Source: Streptomyces sp. TLI_171
GTDB taxonomy: Bacteria; Actinomycetota; Actinomycetes; Streptomycetales; Streptomycetaceae
Reading direction: 5' to 3'
Length of the DNA: 64,000 bases
Assembly (NCBI RefSeq): GCF_003610255.1
Contig: NZ_RAPS01000001.1
Coordinates: 6,475,001-6,539,000, forward strand
This document shows, one piece after another, positions 33,159-41,195 of this stretch; within the stretch, counting starts at the first letter, position 1; every line of letters starts with the position of its first letter. A program made the position numbers and the translations under genes. The notes beneath the pieces are model-generated. The model was not told where the DNA came from. It worked only from the letters and a program-made list of their open reading frames with translations, and ran no database searches.

Positions 33159-33749
33159 CTACCCGGCGAGCCCGGCGACCCGGACGAACACCTCGGCGAT
33201 CCGCCGGGCTGAGTCCTCGGGGGTGGCCGCGCCCTGCACGACGTGGCTGGCGGTGAGGCGGACCACGGTGTCGGCGGCCAGCGCCCGGGACGCGGGGTCG
33301 ATGGCCGGCCAGACCTCGGCCGCGTAGGCGTCGAGCATCGCGGAGGCGGTCTCGAACACCGGCTCGGCGCGGGTGGTGAGGTGGGCCAGCAGCCCGTCCT
33401 CGCCGTCCCGCGCGGCGGTCAGCATGGCCCGGGCCAGCGGGTTGCGGCCGGCCAGCCGGAGCGTGAAGAGCGCGGCGGACTCGGCGGCGGCCCGCGGGTC
33501 GGCGCGGTGCTCGTCCAGGTGCTGCTGGATGCCGAGCAGGCAGCGCTCCACCTCGCGGCCGAACAGCGCCTCGCCGAGCGCGTCCTTGGACCCGAACTCG
33601 TTGTAGACGGTCTGCCGGCTCACTCCCGCGACCGCGGCGACCTGGGTCATCCGGAGCCGGTCGAAGCCCTCGGCTGCGACGAGTTCGCCCGCCGTGTCGA
33701 GCAGCCGCTCGCGCAGCAGCGAGCGGACGGTCTCCCTGATCCATGCCAT
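33159..33749 (-). CDS. TetR-family transcriptional regulator
   Basis: The 196-residue regulator has a typical helix-turn-helix (AAEGFDRLRMTQVAAVAGVS, then QTVYNEFGSKDAL). The motif TVYNEFGSK is usual for members near lipid or steroid genes. It diverges from the DUF6230 cluster; dyads CGGAC-C-GTCCG (33766-33776) and CAGTG-N7-CACTG (33781-33797) lie between it and the cluster promoter, making it the likely cluster regulator. Confidence 0.88.
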   Translation of the reverse strand: MAWIRETVRSLLRERLLDTAGELVAAEGFDRLRMTQVAAVAGVSRQTVYNEFGSKDALGEALFGREVERCLLGIQQHLDEHRADPRAAAESAALFTLRLAGRNPLARAMLTAARDGEDGLLAHLTTRAEPVFETASAMLDAYAAEVWPAIDPASRALAADTVVRLTASHVVQGAATPEDSARRIAEVFVRVAGLAG

Positions 33750-33780
33750 CGTCCGAGCATATCGACGGACCGTCCGCAGG

Positions 33781-33797
33781 CAGTGTCACGGGCACTG
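33781..33797. promoter_or_regulatory. Inverted repeat CAGTG-N7-CACTG
   Basis: The dyad lies 32 bases upstream of the TetR start and 10 bases upstream of the -35 box of the DUF6230 cluster. It is a candidate TetR operator, with CGGACCGTCCG (33766-33776) as the alternative. Confidence 0.5.
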
Positions 33798-33806
33798 CAC
33801 ACTCTA

Positions 33807-33835
33807 TTGACACTCCATCTAGTACTGCTTACTTT
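33807..33835 (+). promoter_or_regulatory. Promoter of DUF6230/DUF6114 cluster
   Basis: TTGACA (33807-33812) and TACTTT (33830-33835) are separated by the ideal 17 bases, in an unusually AT-rich pocket. The predicted transcript starts near 33842, leaving a leader of about 130 bases before ATG 33974. Confidence 0.7.
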
Positions 33836-33973
33836 CTGGACACACTGCCGCAACCTGTAAAGCACTCCGGGGGATCAGGGATGGGCTCCCGGCGGGCCGC
33901 GGCATGCGCACTGCACACCGCAACCCCCACACCCCGGGCGCGAGTTCGCACCGGACGACGGTTGGAGACCCTC

Positions 33974-34726
33974 ATGCAGGACGAGTCCAGAAGCTCCGCG
34001 GCCGAACCCGGAACGGCCGCCGCAGCCCCCGCACACCGGGGCGTCACCCGGTGGCGGCGGTCCGCGCTGGTCGCGCTGCCCGCCACCGCCGTGGTCGCCG
34101 CGATGACGGTGGCGATGGCCCAGGGCGTGCTGGCCGCGAACCTCTCGCTGACCAGCGTCCCGTTCACGCTGTCCTCGAACACCGTCGCCGCGCCCAAGGG
34201 CATCGGCGCGGTGCTGACCACCATCACGGCCGGCAACTCGACCGCCGCGGCCGAAGTCGGGCTGCCCAAGGCCGGACTCGACGGCATCTGCATCCACGCC
34301 GTCCAGTCGGTCAACCTGCCGGTGATCGGCACCATCGGCACCTGGTCGCTGAACATCACCTCGCCGGCCGCGACCACCCCGCTGACCACCGCCCAACTGG
34401 CGGCCGGTCAGGGCCTGCAGGCCAACAACCTGATCCTGGACGCGCAGGCGGTCAAGGGCGCCAGCGCCACCCTGAACGCCACCGCCGCCACCCCCAACCA
34501 GATCGGCGCGGCGGCCGACAGCGCCAACATCAAGGGCGCCGGCATCACCGACGGCACCGCCGGTCAGTTCGGCCTCGACGCCACGGGCGGCGAGACCGAC
34601 ATCACCGGCCTGCGGGCCAACGCCAACGGCGCCACCATCGGCGGCGCCATCACCCTGCCCAACCTGGCGATCAACCTCGCCAACGGCGACACCGCGGGCA
34701 AGGGCGCTGGCGGCAGCGACTGCTGA
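33974..34726 (+). CDS. DUF6230 secreted/membrane-anchored protein (first copy)
   Basis: The 250-residue protein starts at ATG 33974 with GGAG upstream. After a charged N-terminus, one hydrophobic helix (about 35-58: SALVALPATAVVAAMTVAMAQGVLA in part) leads to a Thr/Ala/Gly-rich beta-strand domain (SLTSVPFTLSSNTVAAPKGIGAVLT) ending with C. I recognise it as the DUF6230 family of streptomycetes, sometimes mislabelled cholesterol esterase. No catalytic triad is visible. It is followed by a DUF6114 gene, its constant partner. Confidence 0.75.
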   Translation: MQDESRSSAAEPGTAAAAPAHRGVTRWRRSALVALPATAVVAAMTVAMAQGVLAANLSLTSVPFTLSSNTVAAPKGIGAVLTTITAGNSTAAAEVGLPKAGLDGICIHAVQSVNLPVIGTIGTWSLNITSPAATTPLTTAQLAAGQGLQANNLILDAQAVKGASATLNATAATPNQIGAAADSANIKGAGITDGTAGQFGLDATGGETDITGLRANANGATIGGAITLPNLAINLANGDTAGKGAGGSDC

Positions 34727-34843
34727 CGCAGCACCACCACCCCCGGCCGGGTGGGGCGCGGCGGACGCGCCCGGCCCCACCCGGACCCGGCCCGCCCTTT
34801 GCCTCCGCACCCGAGGGACGCCTTGCCGCGAAAGGGAGTTCGC

Positions 34844-35263
34844 ATGGCCCGCAACCCGCTGCCGGTGCTCAACCGCGCCCGGCTCGCCCTGCGCCGCTGG
34901 CGCCGCACCCGGCCGTTCTGGGCCGCGGTGTGGACCGCGCTCGGCGGTTTCGTCATCCTCTACCTGCCGCTCGCCCCCGTCGGCAGACTGCTGCACGTCG
35001 GCATCGGCGGCATCAGCGGCATGGCCGCCGGCGCGATCCTGCTGGCCCTGGCCGGCCTCATCCTGGTCCTGCCCGGCCAGCGCTACACCGCGGGCATCAT
35101 CGCCGTCATCGTCGGCGTCGCCTCGTTCCCGCTCAGCAACCTCGGCGGTTTCTTCGTCGGCATGTTCCTCGCCGTGCTCGGCGGTTCGATGGCCATCGGC
35201 TGGATGCCCGAGAAGCCCGCCCGCCGCACGTGGTTCCGCCGCAGTCGCACCGCCGCCGCCTGA
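34844..35263 (+). CDS. DUF6114 membrane protein (first copy)
   Basis: The 139-residue protein has a basic start (RLALRRWRRTRPFWAAVWT) and four hydrophobic helices, with GGFVILYLPLAP, GAILLALAGLILVLPGQR and FPLSNLGGFFVGMFLAVLGG. This matches DUF6114. It shares the RRTRPFW and SNLGGF..GM..ILGG landmarks with the second copy at 36078. It probably sits in the membrane with its DUF6230 partner outside. Confidence 0.78.
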   Translation: MARNPLPVLNRARLALRRWRRTRPFWAAVWTALGGFVILYLPLAPVGRLLHVGIGGISGMAAGAILLALAGLILVLPGQRYTAGIIAVIVGVASFPLSNLGGFFVGMFLAVLGGSMAIGWMPEKPARRTWFRRSRTAAA

Positions 35264-35322
35264 GCCCGGCCCGTGCCAGGGCCAGGGCCGTCAACTCCGC
35301 TACCGCATCGGAAAGATGACAC

Positions 35323-36084
35323 ATGAACCAGCTGCGTTGGAGCACCCGGCTGCGGGTGCTGGCCCGGCCGGCCGCCGGGTGGAACGGCCGGATGCTGGCC
35401 ACCGCCGTGGACGGGCCGCGCTGCGGGACCCGGTGGGGACGCTCGGCCGCCGTGCTGCTGCCCGCCGCGCTCACCGCCGGTGCGCTCGGCGGGGCGATCG
35501 CGCACGGGGTGCTGGCGGCGAGCTTCAACGTCACCAACTCGCCGTTCACGCTGACCTCCAACGGGGTCTCCGGGACCGGGTTCGGTGCGATCCTCAACAC
35601 CCCGACCGTGGAGGCGCCCAACGGGTCGACCTCGACGACCACCGCGATGGCCCGGGTCGGATTCGCCAGCGCGGGGCTGGCCGGGCTGTGCGGGATCGTG
35701 CACCAGTCCTTCGCCGGGGTGCCGTACTCGCTGCTGCTGACGGCCGGTCAGACCGTGACCGCCACGCCGCCCGCCGCCGTCACCACCGACATCAACGCCT
35801 CCAACCTGTACATCGAGGCGCCGACGCTGTCCGCTGCCGGGAACACCACCCTGCAGAACGCGGTGCTCGGCATGTCCGCCGACCAGGTGATGGTCGCCGG
35901 GCAGGGCCTCACCGGGGCGCAGGCGGGCGGGTTCGGCCTCGGCTCGGCGGGCTCGGGACCGGGCGGCAGCACCGTCAACCTGGCCGGCCTGAACGCCTCC
36001 GCGTACACCGCCGAGATCGCCGGCTCGCTCACCCTGCCCGCCCTCAACATCAGGGTGGTCGCCGGATCGGCCACCTCGTGCTGA
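35323..36084 (+). CDS. DUF6230 protein (second copy)
   Basis: The 253-residue protein is a paralogue of the 33974 gene: same layout of basic N-terminus, one hydrophobic helix ending GVLAASF, and strands FNVTNSPFTLTSNGVSGTGF parallel to LSLTSVPFTLSSN in the first copy. It has an internal Cys in GLCGIVHQ and a terminal Cys. Its stop overlaps the GTG of the second DUF6114 gene. Confidence 0.75.
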   Translation: MNQLRWSTRLRVLARPAAGWNGRMLATAVDGPRCGTRWGRSAAVLLPAALTAGALGGAIAHGVLAASFNVTNSPFTLTSNGVSGTGFGAILNTPTVEAPNGSTSTTTAMARVGFASAGLAGLCGIVHQSFAGVPYSLLLTAGQTVTATPPAAVTTDINASNLYIEAPTLSAAGNTTLQNAVLGMSADQVMVAGQGLTGAQAGGFGLGSAGSGPGGSTVNLAGLNASAYTAEIAGSLTLPALNIRVVAGSATSC

Positions 36085-36467
36085 CCGCCCGCGCCGCCGC
36101 CGGCCGCCGCTGGTTCCGGGCATTCCGCCGCACCCGGCCGTTCTGGGGCGGGCTCTGGCTGGTGCTCGGCGGCTGGACGGTGCTGAAGTTCTCGCTCGGC
36201 GCGATCCAACTCGTCACCGTCACCGGGTTCAACGCGCTGGCCGGCTACCTGGTCGGCGGCGGCATGATGCTCTGCGGCCTGATCCCGCTCGCCGCGCCCG
36301 GCCAGCGGGTCACCTTCGGCCTGATCGGCACCGTGCTCGCCGTGGTCTCGCTGGTGGTCTCCAATCTCGGCGGCTTCCTGGCAGGCATGCTGCTCGGCAT
36401 TCTCGGCGGCGCGATGACCGCCGGGTGGGGACCGAAGCGCAAGAGCGGCGCGAGGCGAACGTCATGA
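36078..36467 (+). CDS. DUF6114 membrane protein (second copy)
   Basis: The 129-residue protein starts with GTG 36078, overlapping the previous gene by 7 bases. It has the same RRTRPFWGGLWL start and four hydrophobic helices as the first copy and ends in a basic tail. Coupled translation with DUF6230 supports a physical complex. The next gene overlaps by ATGA. Confidence 0.76.
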   Translation: MLTARAAAGRRWFRAFRRTRPFWGGLWLVLGGWTVLKFSLGAIQLVTVTGFNALAGYLVGGGMMLCGLIPLAAPGQRVTFGLIGTVLAVVSLVVSNLGGFLAGMLLGILGGAMTAGWGPKRKSGARRTS

Positions 36468-37117
36468 CGACACGTCACATCCGGCTGTGCGCGGCGGTGT
36501 TGGGCGTACTGGGAGTGCTGGTGGCGGTGGCCGCCGGGCCCGGGAGCGGCGAACGGGCCGCCGCGGTCACCGCGGTGGCGGACGCCGGCCCGGCGCAGAC
36601 CCTGCCCGGCGAACCCCAGCCGCTCGGCATGCCGTTCCTGCCCACGCCGACCCCGATGCACGTCACCATCGCCAGCCTGAAGGCCGTCGGACTGAGCGTG
36701 AAGAACAACGTCACCGTGCGGCTCTCCGACGGCACCACCCGCACCACCACCCAGTACACCTTCACCCAACTGGCGATCCGCTCCGCCATGCAGGTCACCC
36801 ACACCGCGCCGGACGGCACCGCGCTCACCATCTCCGTCCCCGGCACCGGCTCGCTCGGCGGCCTCGACCGGGCCGGACAGCCCGAGACCACGATGATGTG
36901 GGGCGACATCAGCAACATCTGCGTCACCGTCCTGTTCGAGATCTGCGGCATCCAGGGGCTGCTGAACTTCTTCGGCTCCTTCATCAAGCTCGACGCCGGG
37001 GCGACCAGGTTCGCCGGCGACATCTACGGCATCCGGACCGTCGACGACCACGCCGCGCTCGACTCCGCGAACAACCCGGTCCACCTGCCCGGCACCATCA
37101 CGGTCACCGGCCCATGA
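36464..37117 (+). CDS. Secreted hypothetical protein of DUF6230 cluster
   Basis: The 217-residue protein has a signal peptide (about 1-30), a Pro-rich linker (GEPQPLGMPFLPTPTPMHVT) and a strand-rich domain with the segment SNICVTVLFEICGIQGLLNFFGSFIKL, which contains two cysteines and an amphipathic or membrane-inserting helix. It is coupled to both neighbours by 4-base overlaps. I do not recognise the family. Confidence 0.68.
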   Translation: MTTRHIRLCAAVLGVLGVLVAVAAGPGSGERAAAVTAVADAGPAQTLPGEPQPLGMPFLPTPTPMHVTIASLKAVGLSVKNNVTVRLSDGTTRTTTQYTFTQLAIRSAMQVTHTAPDGTALTISVPGTGSLGGLDRAGQPETTMMWGDISNICVTVLFEICGIQGLLNFFGSFIKLDAGATRFAGDIYGIRTVDDHAALDSANNPVHLPGTITVTGP

Positions 37118-37821
37118 GCGGACCCGCCACCCCCGGAGCGGAGTTCGGCCAAGTTCGGTGGCGGCCGGCCGGCGCCGTGGCGCTCCCCGCGCTGCTCGCC
37201 GCGGGCGCCCTCGGCCAGGCGATGGGCGGCGGCGTGCTCGCCGCCGGGCTGCAGATCCAGAGCGGCACCGTCCAGCTGACCACCAGCAGCCTGTACGGCA
37301 CGCACTACGCCGCCGCCGTGGTCGACCAGGCCTACACCCGGCCCGACGGCACCACCGGCGTCGCGCACCCGCTGCGGATGGGCTTCGCGCAGGGCGTCAT
37401 CAACGGGCTCTGCCTGTCGCAGAAGCAGCAGATCCTGGGCGCCACCTACACCCTGATGATCACCCTCGGCGACGGCAACCCCGGCAGCTGGGAGATCACC
37501 ACCCAGAACACCGTCCTCGACCTGCGCGCCGCCACGGGCGTGCTCGACATGGACGGACTGGTCGACCTGAACATCAACGGACCCGACACCACCACGGTCG
37601 GCGACGGCGCCGGCGGCTACCTGCCCAACCCGTTGAACAGCCCGCAGCACCGCTTCGGCATCCAGGCCGGCTACGCCAAGTTCGACCAGGTCACCGCGAC
37701 CGTCCACGACCTCCAACTGCCCGGCCTGCTGAACACCCCCGGCCTCACCATCAGCGTCAAGCCCGGCTCTGTCGACTGCCCCGCCCCGCCCGCACCCACC
37801 GGCGCCCCCGGCACCCGCTGA
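37114..37821 (+). CDS. DUF6230-like protein (third, divergent copy)
   Basis: The 235-residue protein shows the same plan as DUF6230: one N-terminal hydrophobic helix (VALPALLAAGALGQAMGGGVLAA) then strands (LQIQSGTVQLTTSSLYGTHY), one mid Cys (GLCLSQKQQ) and a Cys near the Pro-rich end. Similarity to the two upstream copies is weaker. It ends the six-gene run that begins at 33974. Confidence 0.62.
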   Translation: MSGPATPGAEFGQVRWRPAGAVALPALLAAGALGQAMGGGVLAAGLQIQSGTVQLTTSSLYGTHYAAAVVDQAYTRPDGTTGVAHPLRMGFAQGVINGLCLSQKQQILGATYTLMITLGDGNPGSWEITTQNTVLDLRAATGVLDMDGLVDLNINGPDTTTVGDGAGGYLPNPLNSPQHRFGIQAGYAKFDQVTATVHDLQLPGLLNTPGLTISVKPGSVDCPAPPAPTGAPGTR

Positions 37822-37927
37822 GCCCGACCGTTCGCCGACCGGCCGGAACCGGACGGTGCCGACGGCGCGTCACCCCGGACAACGGGCGAACGGGATTGCC
37901 CACCAGGCCGCAGGGCAGGAGGACGGT

Positions 37928-38194
37928 ATGGGAATCGTCAGCTGGATCATCCTCGGGCTCCTCGCCGGAGCCATCGCGAAGCTCCTGCTGCCCGGCAAGG
38001 ACCCGGGCGGCATCATCGTCACCACCCTGATCGGCGTCGCCGGCTCCTTCCTCGGCGGCTGGCTGTCCTCGAAGATCCTGCACAAGTCGGTCAACGTGCA
38101 CTTCTTCGACCTCCCCACCTGGATCTCCGCGATCGCCGGCGCGCTGGTCCTGCTGATCGCCTACCGGCTGGTGTTCGGGAGGTCCCGCGACTGA
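37928..38194 (+). CDS. GlsB/YeaQ/YmgE-family stress membrane protein
   Basis: The 88-residue protein has three membrane helices with the Gly-rich pattern WIILGLLAGAIAKLLLPGKDPGGII and TLIGVAGSFLGGWL, typical of the transglycosylase-associated GlsB/YeaQ family. Actinobacterial members are often stress-induced. It converges on the ADP-ribosylglycohydrolase gene over a perfect hairpin. Confidence 0.88.
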   Translation: MGIVSWIILGLLAGAIAKLLLPGKDPGGIIVTTLIGVAGSFLGGWLSSKILHKSVNVHFFDLPTWISAIAGALVLLIAYRLVFGRSRD

Positions 38195-38203
38195 CGGTCC
38201 GAC

Positions 38204-38243
38204 CGCCGGAGGGGGCGCCGGGCGACCGGCGCCCCCTCCGGCG
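38204..38243. terminator. Perfect 18-bp hairpin between convergent genes
   Basis: Arms 38204-38221 and 38226-38243 pair perfectly around GCGA. It lies just after the GlsB-type stop and just before the stop of the convergent glycohydrolase gene, so it can serve both strands. Confidence 0.8.
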
Positions 38244-38246
38244 CGC

Positions 38247-39152
38247 TCACGGCTCCGGCAGCGGCTCCTGGGCGTCGAGCCACGCCGCCGGGACGCCGGC
38301 CGCACCCGTCCGGGCGGCCACCACGCCCGCCGCGATGGCGCAGGTGGTGTCCATGTCCCCCCAGCCGGACAGCGTCCGCCACAGGCACTCGGTCAGGTCG
38401 TCGAGGTGGCCGGCCGCGGACCAGAGCGCGAACGGCACGGTGTCCTGCGCGGAGACCAGGTGGCCCGATCCGAGGACCACTGCGGCGTGCCGCACGCTGG
38501 TGCCCGACGGAAGGCGAGCGGCCACCCGCAGACCCGAGCGGACGTCGGAGTCCGGCAGCAGCCCCGCCACCTCCCGAAGGAACTCCGCCCGGGCGGGCGC
38601 GGCCGCGCCGCGCGAGCGGACCGCGAACGCCGCGGCCAGCGCCACCGCTAGCGCACCCGCCGCCGCCTCCGGGTGTGCGTGCGTGGCGCGGGCCGAGCGC
38701 CCGGCCTGCTCCGCGACCACCGCGAGGTCGTCCGCGAACCAGGCGCCGAGCGGCGCGACCCGCATCGCCGCGCCGTTGCCGTGCGACCCCTGACCCGCGA
38801 ACAGCGCCGAGCTGACCGCGACATGGTCCGCCCCCGCATGCACCGCGCGCAGCACCTGGTGCATCGACGGCCCGTACTTGCGGTGCGGTACGGCGGTGTA
38901 CTCGGCGGCGAACTCGCGCGCCAGCGCCGCCGGTTCGACCTCGCCGCGGGCCCGCAGGTGACGGGTGAGGACGAGGGCCATCGCGGTGTCGTCCGTCCAG
39001 TGCCAGGGCCCGTGGCGGACGATCCGGGCGCGGGCCTCGGCGGAGGCTTCGTCGACCGGAGGGTGGAACCAGCGGTCGCCGAACGCATCACCGAGCGCCA
39101 GACCGCGCAGGCTGTCCAGGGCGGGCGGCGGGACGGGACGGCGGGCGGACAC
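38247..39152 (-). CDS. ADP-ribosylglycohydrolase family protein
   Basis: The 301-residue protein starts with GTG 39152. It has the DraG/ARH signature: LRGLALGDAFGDRWF, metal-binding HWTDDTAMAL (Asp54, Asp55), GNGAAMRVAPLG and the C-terminal GDMDTTCAIAAG. It would remove ADP-ribose from proteins, nucleic acids or small molecules. No ADP-ribosyltransferase is adjacent. Confidence 0.9.
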   Translation of the reverse strand: MSARRPVPPPALDSLRGLALGDAFGDRWFHPPVDEASAEARARIVRHGPWHWTDDTAMALVLTRHLRARGEVEPAALAREFAAEYTAVPHRKYGPSMHQVLRAVHAGADHVAVSSALFAGQGSHGNGAAMRVAPLGAWFADDLAVVAEQAGRSARATHAHPEAAAGALAVALAAAFAVRSRGAAAPARAEFLREVAGLLPDSDVRSGLRVAARLPSGTSVRHAAVVLGSGHLVSAQDTVPFALWSAAGHLDDLTECLWRTLSGWGDMDTTCAIAAGVVAARTGAAGVPAAWLDAQEPLPEP

Positions 39153-39633
39153 GGGGGGCCTCCGGTGGACGGGCGTCCGGACGGAACCCGAGGCGGGACC
39201 GAGGCGGACGCGAGTGACCAGGCAGATTGTGTCCGCCCGGTCGGATCGTCCGCCAACGGATTTCCCGACTGGTACCAAAGGCTGATTCGGTGTCACCCAT
39301 CGGACGGGGTTCGCTCGATCGTGGGCGGTTCGCGCTGCCGAACCGCCCCCGCGGGTCCAAGGTGGGAGACGGACGCACTCGGAAGATCGCGTCCCGCTCG
39401 CCACGCCAGGCCCGGGCCCGTGCACGCGCCCCGGAGGACCACGTCCGCCGGACGTGCGCCCCCGGACCGGGCGCGACGCGCGGAGCGGCAGGCCACCTCG
39501 CAGGGAGACGAACCAATCTTCTAGGCTCGCTCATCGGTCCCCTGTTCCCGGTGCCCGTCCGCGCCGAGACCGGAGACCGACGTCCCCGGGCCCCGGGCCG
39601 AGCCGGAGCCGCGGACCGAGCGAGGAGGACGCA
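39153..39633. other. Intergenic region without a gene
   Basis: These 481 bases lie upstream of both the glycohydrolase and the small ORF before the M20 peptidase. I see no convincing ORF. They hold a possible -10 box TAGGCT (39522-39527) for the rightward genes, and GC-rich dyads such as GCGGTTCG.../...CGAACCGC (around 39328-39347). Confidence 0.5.
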
Positions 39634-39729
39634 GTGTTGCACAGCCCCAGGTCGCACCGTACGAGGCGACCGAGCCAGACGCCGCCGATACCTCCCAGTG
39701 CGCCCCACCCCGCCGGGGGTGAACGGTGA
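39634..39729 (+). CDS. 31-aa upstream ORF coupled to M20 peptidase
   Basis: GTG 39634 is preceded by GAGGAGG at 5-base spacing, one of the best ribosome sites in the area. The peptide is basic then Pro-rich (HSPRSHRTRRPSQT, PPIPPSAPHPAGGER) and its stop overlaps the peptidase GTG as GTGA. The peptidase itself has a poorer ribosome site, so this ORF may mainly drive its translation. No homologue is recognised. Confidence 0.45.
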   Translation: MLHSPRSHRTRRPSQTPPIPPSAPHPAGGER

Positions 39730-41039
39730 GTCCCCATACCGTGGCCCCCGAGCCGCACCCCGCCGAAGCCGTCGCGCGCCCCGAGACCCGGACCGCCCCG
39801 ACCGCGCCCGAACTGCCCGCCGCCGCGCCACCGGTGGCCACTCCCGCCGGCACACCCGACCCGGCCCCCACCGCCGCGCTGCCCGGCCTCCCGCGAACCC
39901 TCACCTCGCGGGCCAGGACCCTCGCCGCGGCCGTCCGCAAGCGCTGCGCGGACCTCGCCCGGATCGAGTCCCCGTCCGGCGACGCACCCCGGCTGAACGC
40001 CCTCGCCGAAGAACTCGCCGCCGGCTACGCCGCGACCGGGGCCACCGCCGTCCGGGAGAGCTGCGAGCACGGCGACCACCTGGTGCTCAACTGGCCCGGC
40101 CGCCACGAGGAACTGCCGCACCTGCTGGTGGTCGGCCACCACGACACCGTGTGGCCCGTCGGAACACTCGCCGACTGGCCCGTCGAAGAACGCGACGGCC
40201 GGCTGACCGGACCCGGCATCCTCGACATGAAGGGCGGACTCGCCCTGCTGGAAGGCGCGTTCGCGCTCCTCGCCGACCTCGGCCAGCGGCCGCACCGCCC
40301 GGTCCGGCTGGTGATCGTCTCCGACGAGGAGATCGGCAGCCCCGACGGCCGCCGGCAGGTCGAACGCCACCTGCGCGGCGCCGCCGCCGTTCTCGGACTC
40401 GAACCCGGGCACCCCGACGGCCGTCTGAAGACCGCCCGCCGCGGCTCCACCCGGGTCCGCCTCACCGTCACCGGACGCGAGGCGCACGCCGGCAACGACG
40501 CCGCCGACGGCGTCTCCGCGATCGACGAACTCGTCGACCAGCTGATCGCCGTCCGCGGCCTCGCCCGCCAACCCGGCACCGAGCTCAACACCGGACGGAT
40601 CGACGGCGGCACCCGCGCCAACGTCATCGCCGGGCGCGCCGAGGCCGAACTCGGACTGCGGTTCGCCACCACCGAGGCCCAGCGCCGCACCCTCGACATC
40701 CTTGCCCACCTCACCGCGAACCGGGCCGGCGCGGACGTGCGCACCGAAGTCCTCTCCAGCCGCCCCGCCTGGCCCGAGCGCAGCGGCAACCCGCTGCTGC
40801 GGCACGTCCGCTCGCTCGCCGCCGCGCTCGGCCAGCACCTCGACGGGGCGCCCGCCGGCGGGGCGGGCGACACCAACCTGGCCGGCGCACGCGGACTCCC
40901 CACCCTGGACGGCCTCGGCGCGGTCGGCGGCGGGCCGCACGCCCGCCACGAACACCTCCGCATCGACCAACTGGGCCCCCGCATCGCCCTGCTGGCCACG
41001 CTCCTGGCCGTGCCGCTCCCGCGCCTCCGGGACCGCTGA
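39726..41039 (+). CDS. M20-family metallopeptidase (carboxypeptidase G2-like)
   Basis: The 437-residue enzyme has a 55-residue Pro/Ala/Thr-rich disordered N-terminal extension, then the two-zinc M20 core: VGHHDTVW (His139 and catalytic Asp), GPGILDMKGG (Asp167), SDEEIGS (catalytic Glu201, ligand Glu202) and a C-terminal HARHEHL His ligand. The dimerisation lid (about 240-345) resembles glutamate carboxypeptidases such as CPG2. It probably removes C-terminal residues from peptides or N-acyl amino acids in the cytoplasm. Confidence 0.88.
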   Translation: MSPHTVAPEPHPAEAVARPETRTAPTAPELPAAAPPVATPAGTPDPAPTAALPGLPRTLTSRARTLAAAVRKRCADLARIESPSGDAPRLNALAEELAAGYAATGATAVRESCEHGDHLVLNWPGRHEELPHLLVVGHHDTVWPVGTLADWPVEERDGRLTGPGILDMKGGLALLEGAFALLADLGQRPHRPVRLVIVSDEEIGSPDGRRQVERHLRGAAAVLGLEPGHPDGRLKTARRGSTRVRLTVTGREAHAGNDAADGVSAIDELVDQLIAVRGLARQPGTELNTGRIDGGTRANVIAGRAEAELGLRFATTEAQRRTLDILAHLTANRAGADVRTEVLSSRPAWPERSGNPLLRHVRSLAAALGQHLDGAPAGGAGDTNLAGARGLPTLDGLGAVGGGPHARHEHLRIDQLGPRIALLATLLAVPLPRLRDR

Positions 41040-41045
41040 CGCGCA

Positions 41046-41110
41046 CACCAGGGGCGCGGGGAACTGCGCGCCGCGGGAGGCGACCGACACAGCCCCCCGC
41101 GCCCCTGGTG
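41046..41110. terminator. Hairpin with 16-bp arms, common streptomycete intergenic repeat
   Basis: CACCAGGGGCGCGGGG (41046-41061) pairs perfectly with CCCCGCGCCCCTGGTG (41095-41110); the first arm continues into AACTGCGCG. This AGGGGCGCGGGGAACTGCGCG-like element occurs between genes across streptomycete genomes. It terminates the M20 gene and separates it from the paa promoter. Confidence 0.8.
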
Positions 41111-41131
41111 GTGCAGGCGCTGATCGCATCC

Positions 41132-41159
41132 TTGCCACGGCGTGGGCGCTGTGTACAGA
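41132..41159 (+). promoter_or_regulatory. paa operon promoter
   Basis: TTGCCA (41132-41137) and TACAGA (41154-41159) are 16 bases apart. The expected transcript start near 41166 falls inside the palindromic operator, so a bound repressor would block initiation. Confidence 0.65.
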
Positions 41160-41164
41160 ATGGA

Positions 41165-41182
41165 ACCGACCGAACGGTCAGT
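41165..41182. promoter_or_regulatory. Palindromic operator ACCGACCGAACGGTCAGT of paa operon
   Basis: The 18-base dyad has the form ACCGACCG/CGGTCAGT and resembles operators of TetR-type PaaR repressors, which release DNA on binding phenylacetyl-CoA. It overlaps the transcription start and lies directly before the GGGAGG ribosome site. No paaR is in the window. Confidence 0.7.
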
Positions 41183-41195
41183 CGGGAGGTGGGTG

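Noticed and set aside
33743..33973. N-terminal extension of the first DUF6230 protein back to 33743
   Set aside because: It would place the promoter and operator inside the coding region; ATG 33974 has a ribosome site and fits the family.
41046..41110. Possible mobile-element terminal repeat
   Set aside because: The perfect dyad is a common streptomycete intergenic element with terminator geometry; no transposase is nearby.
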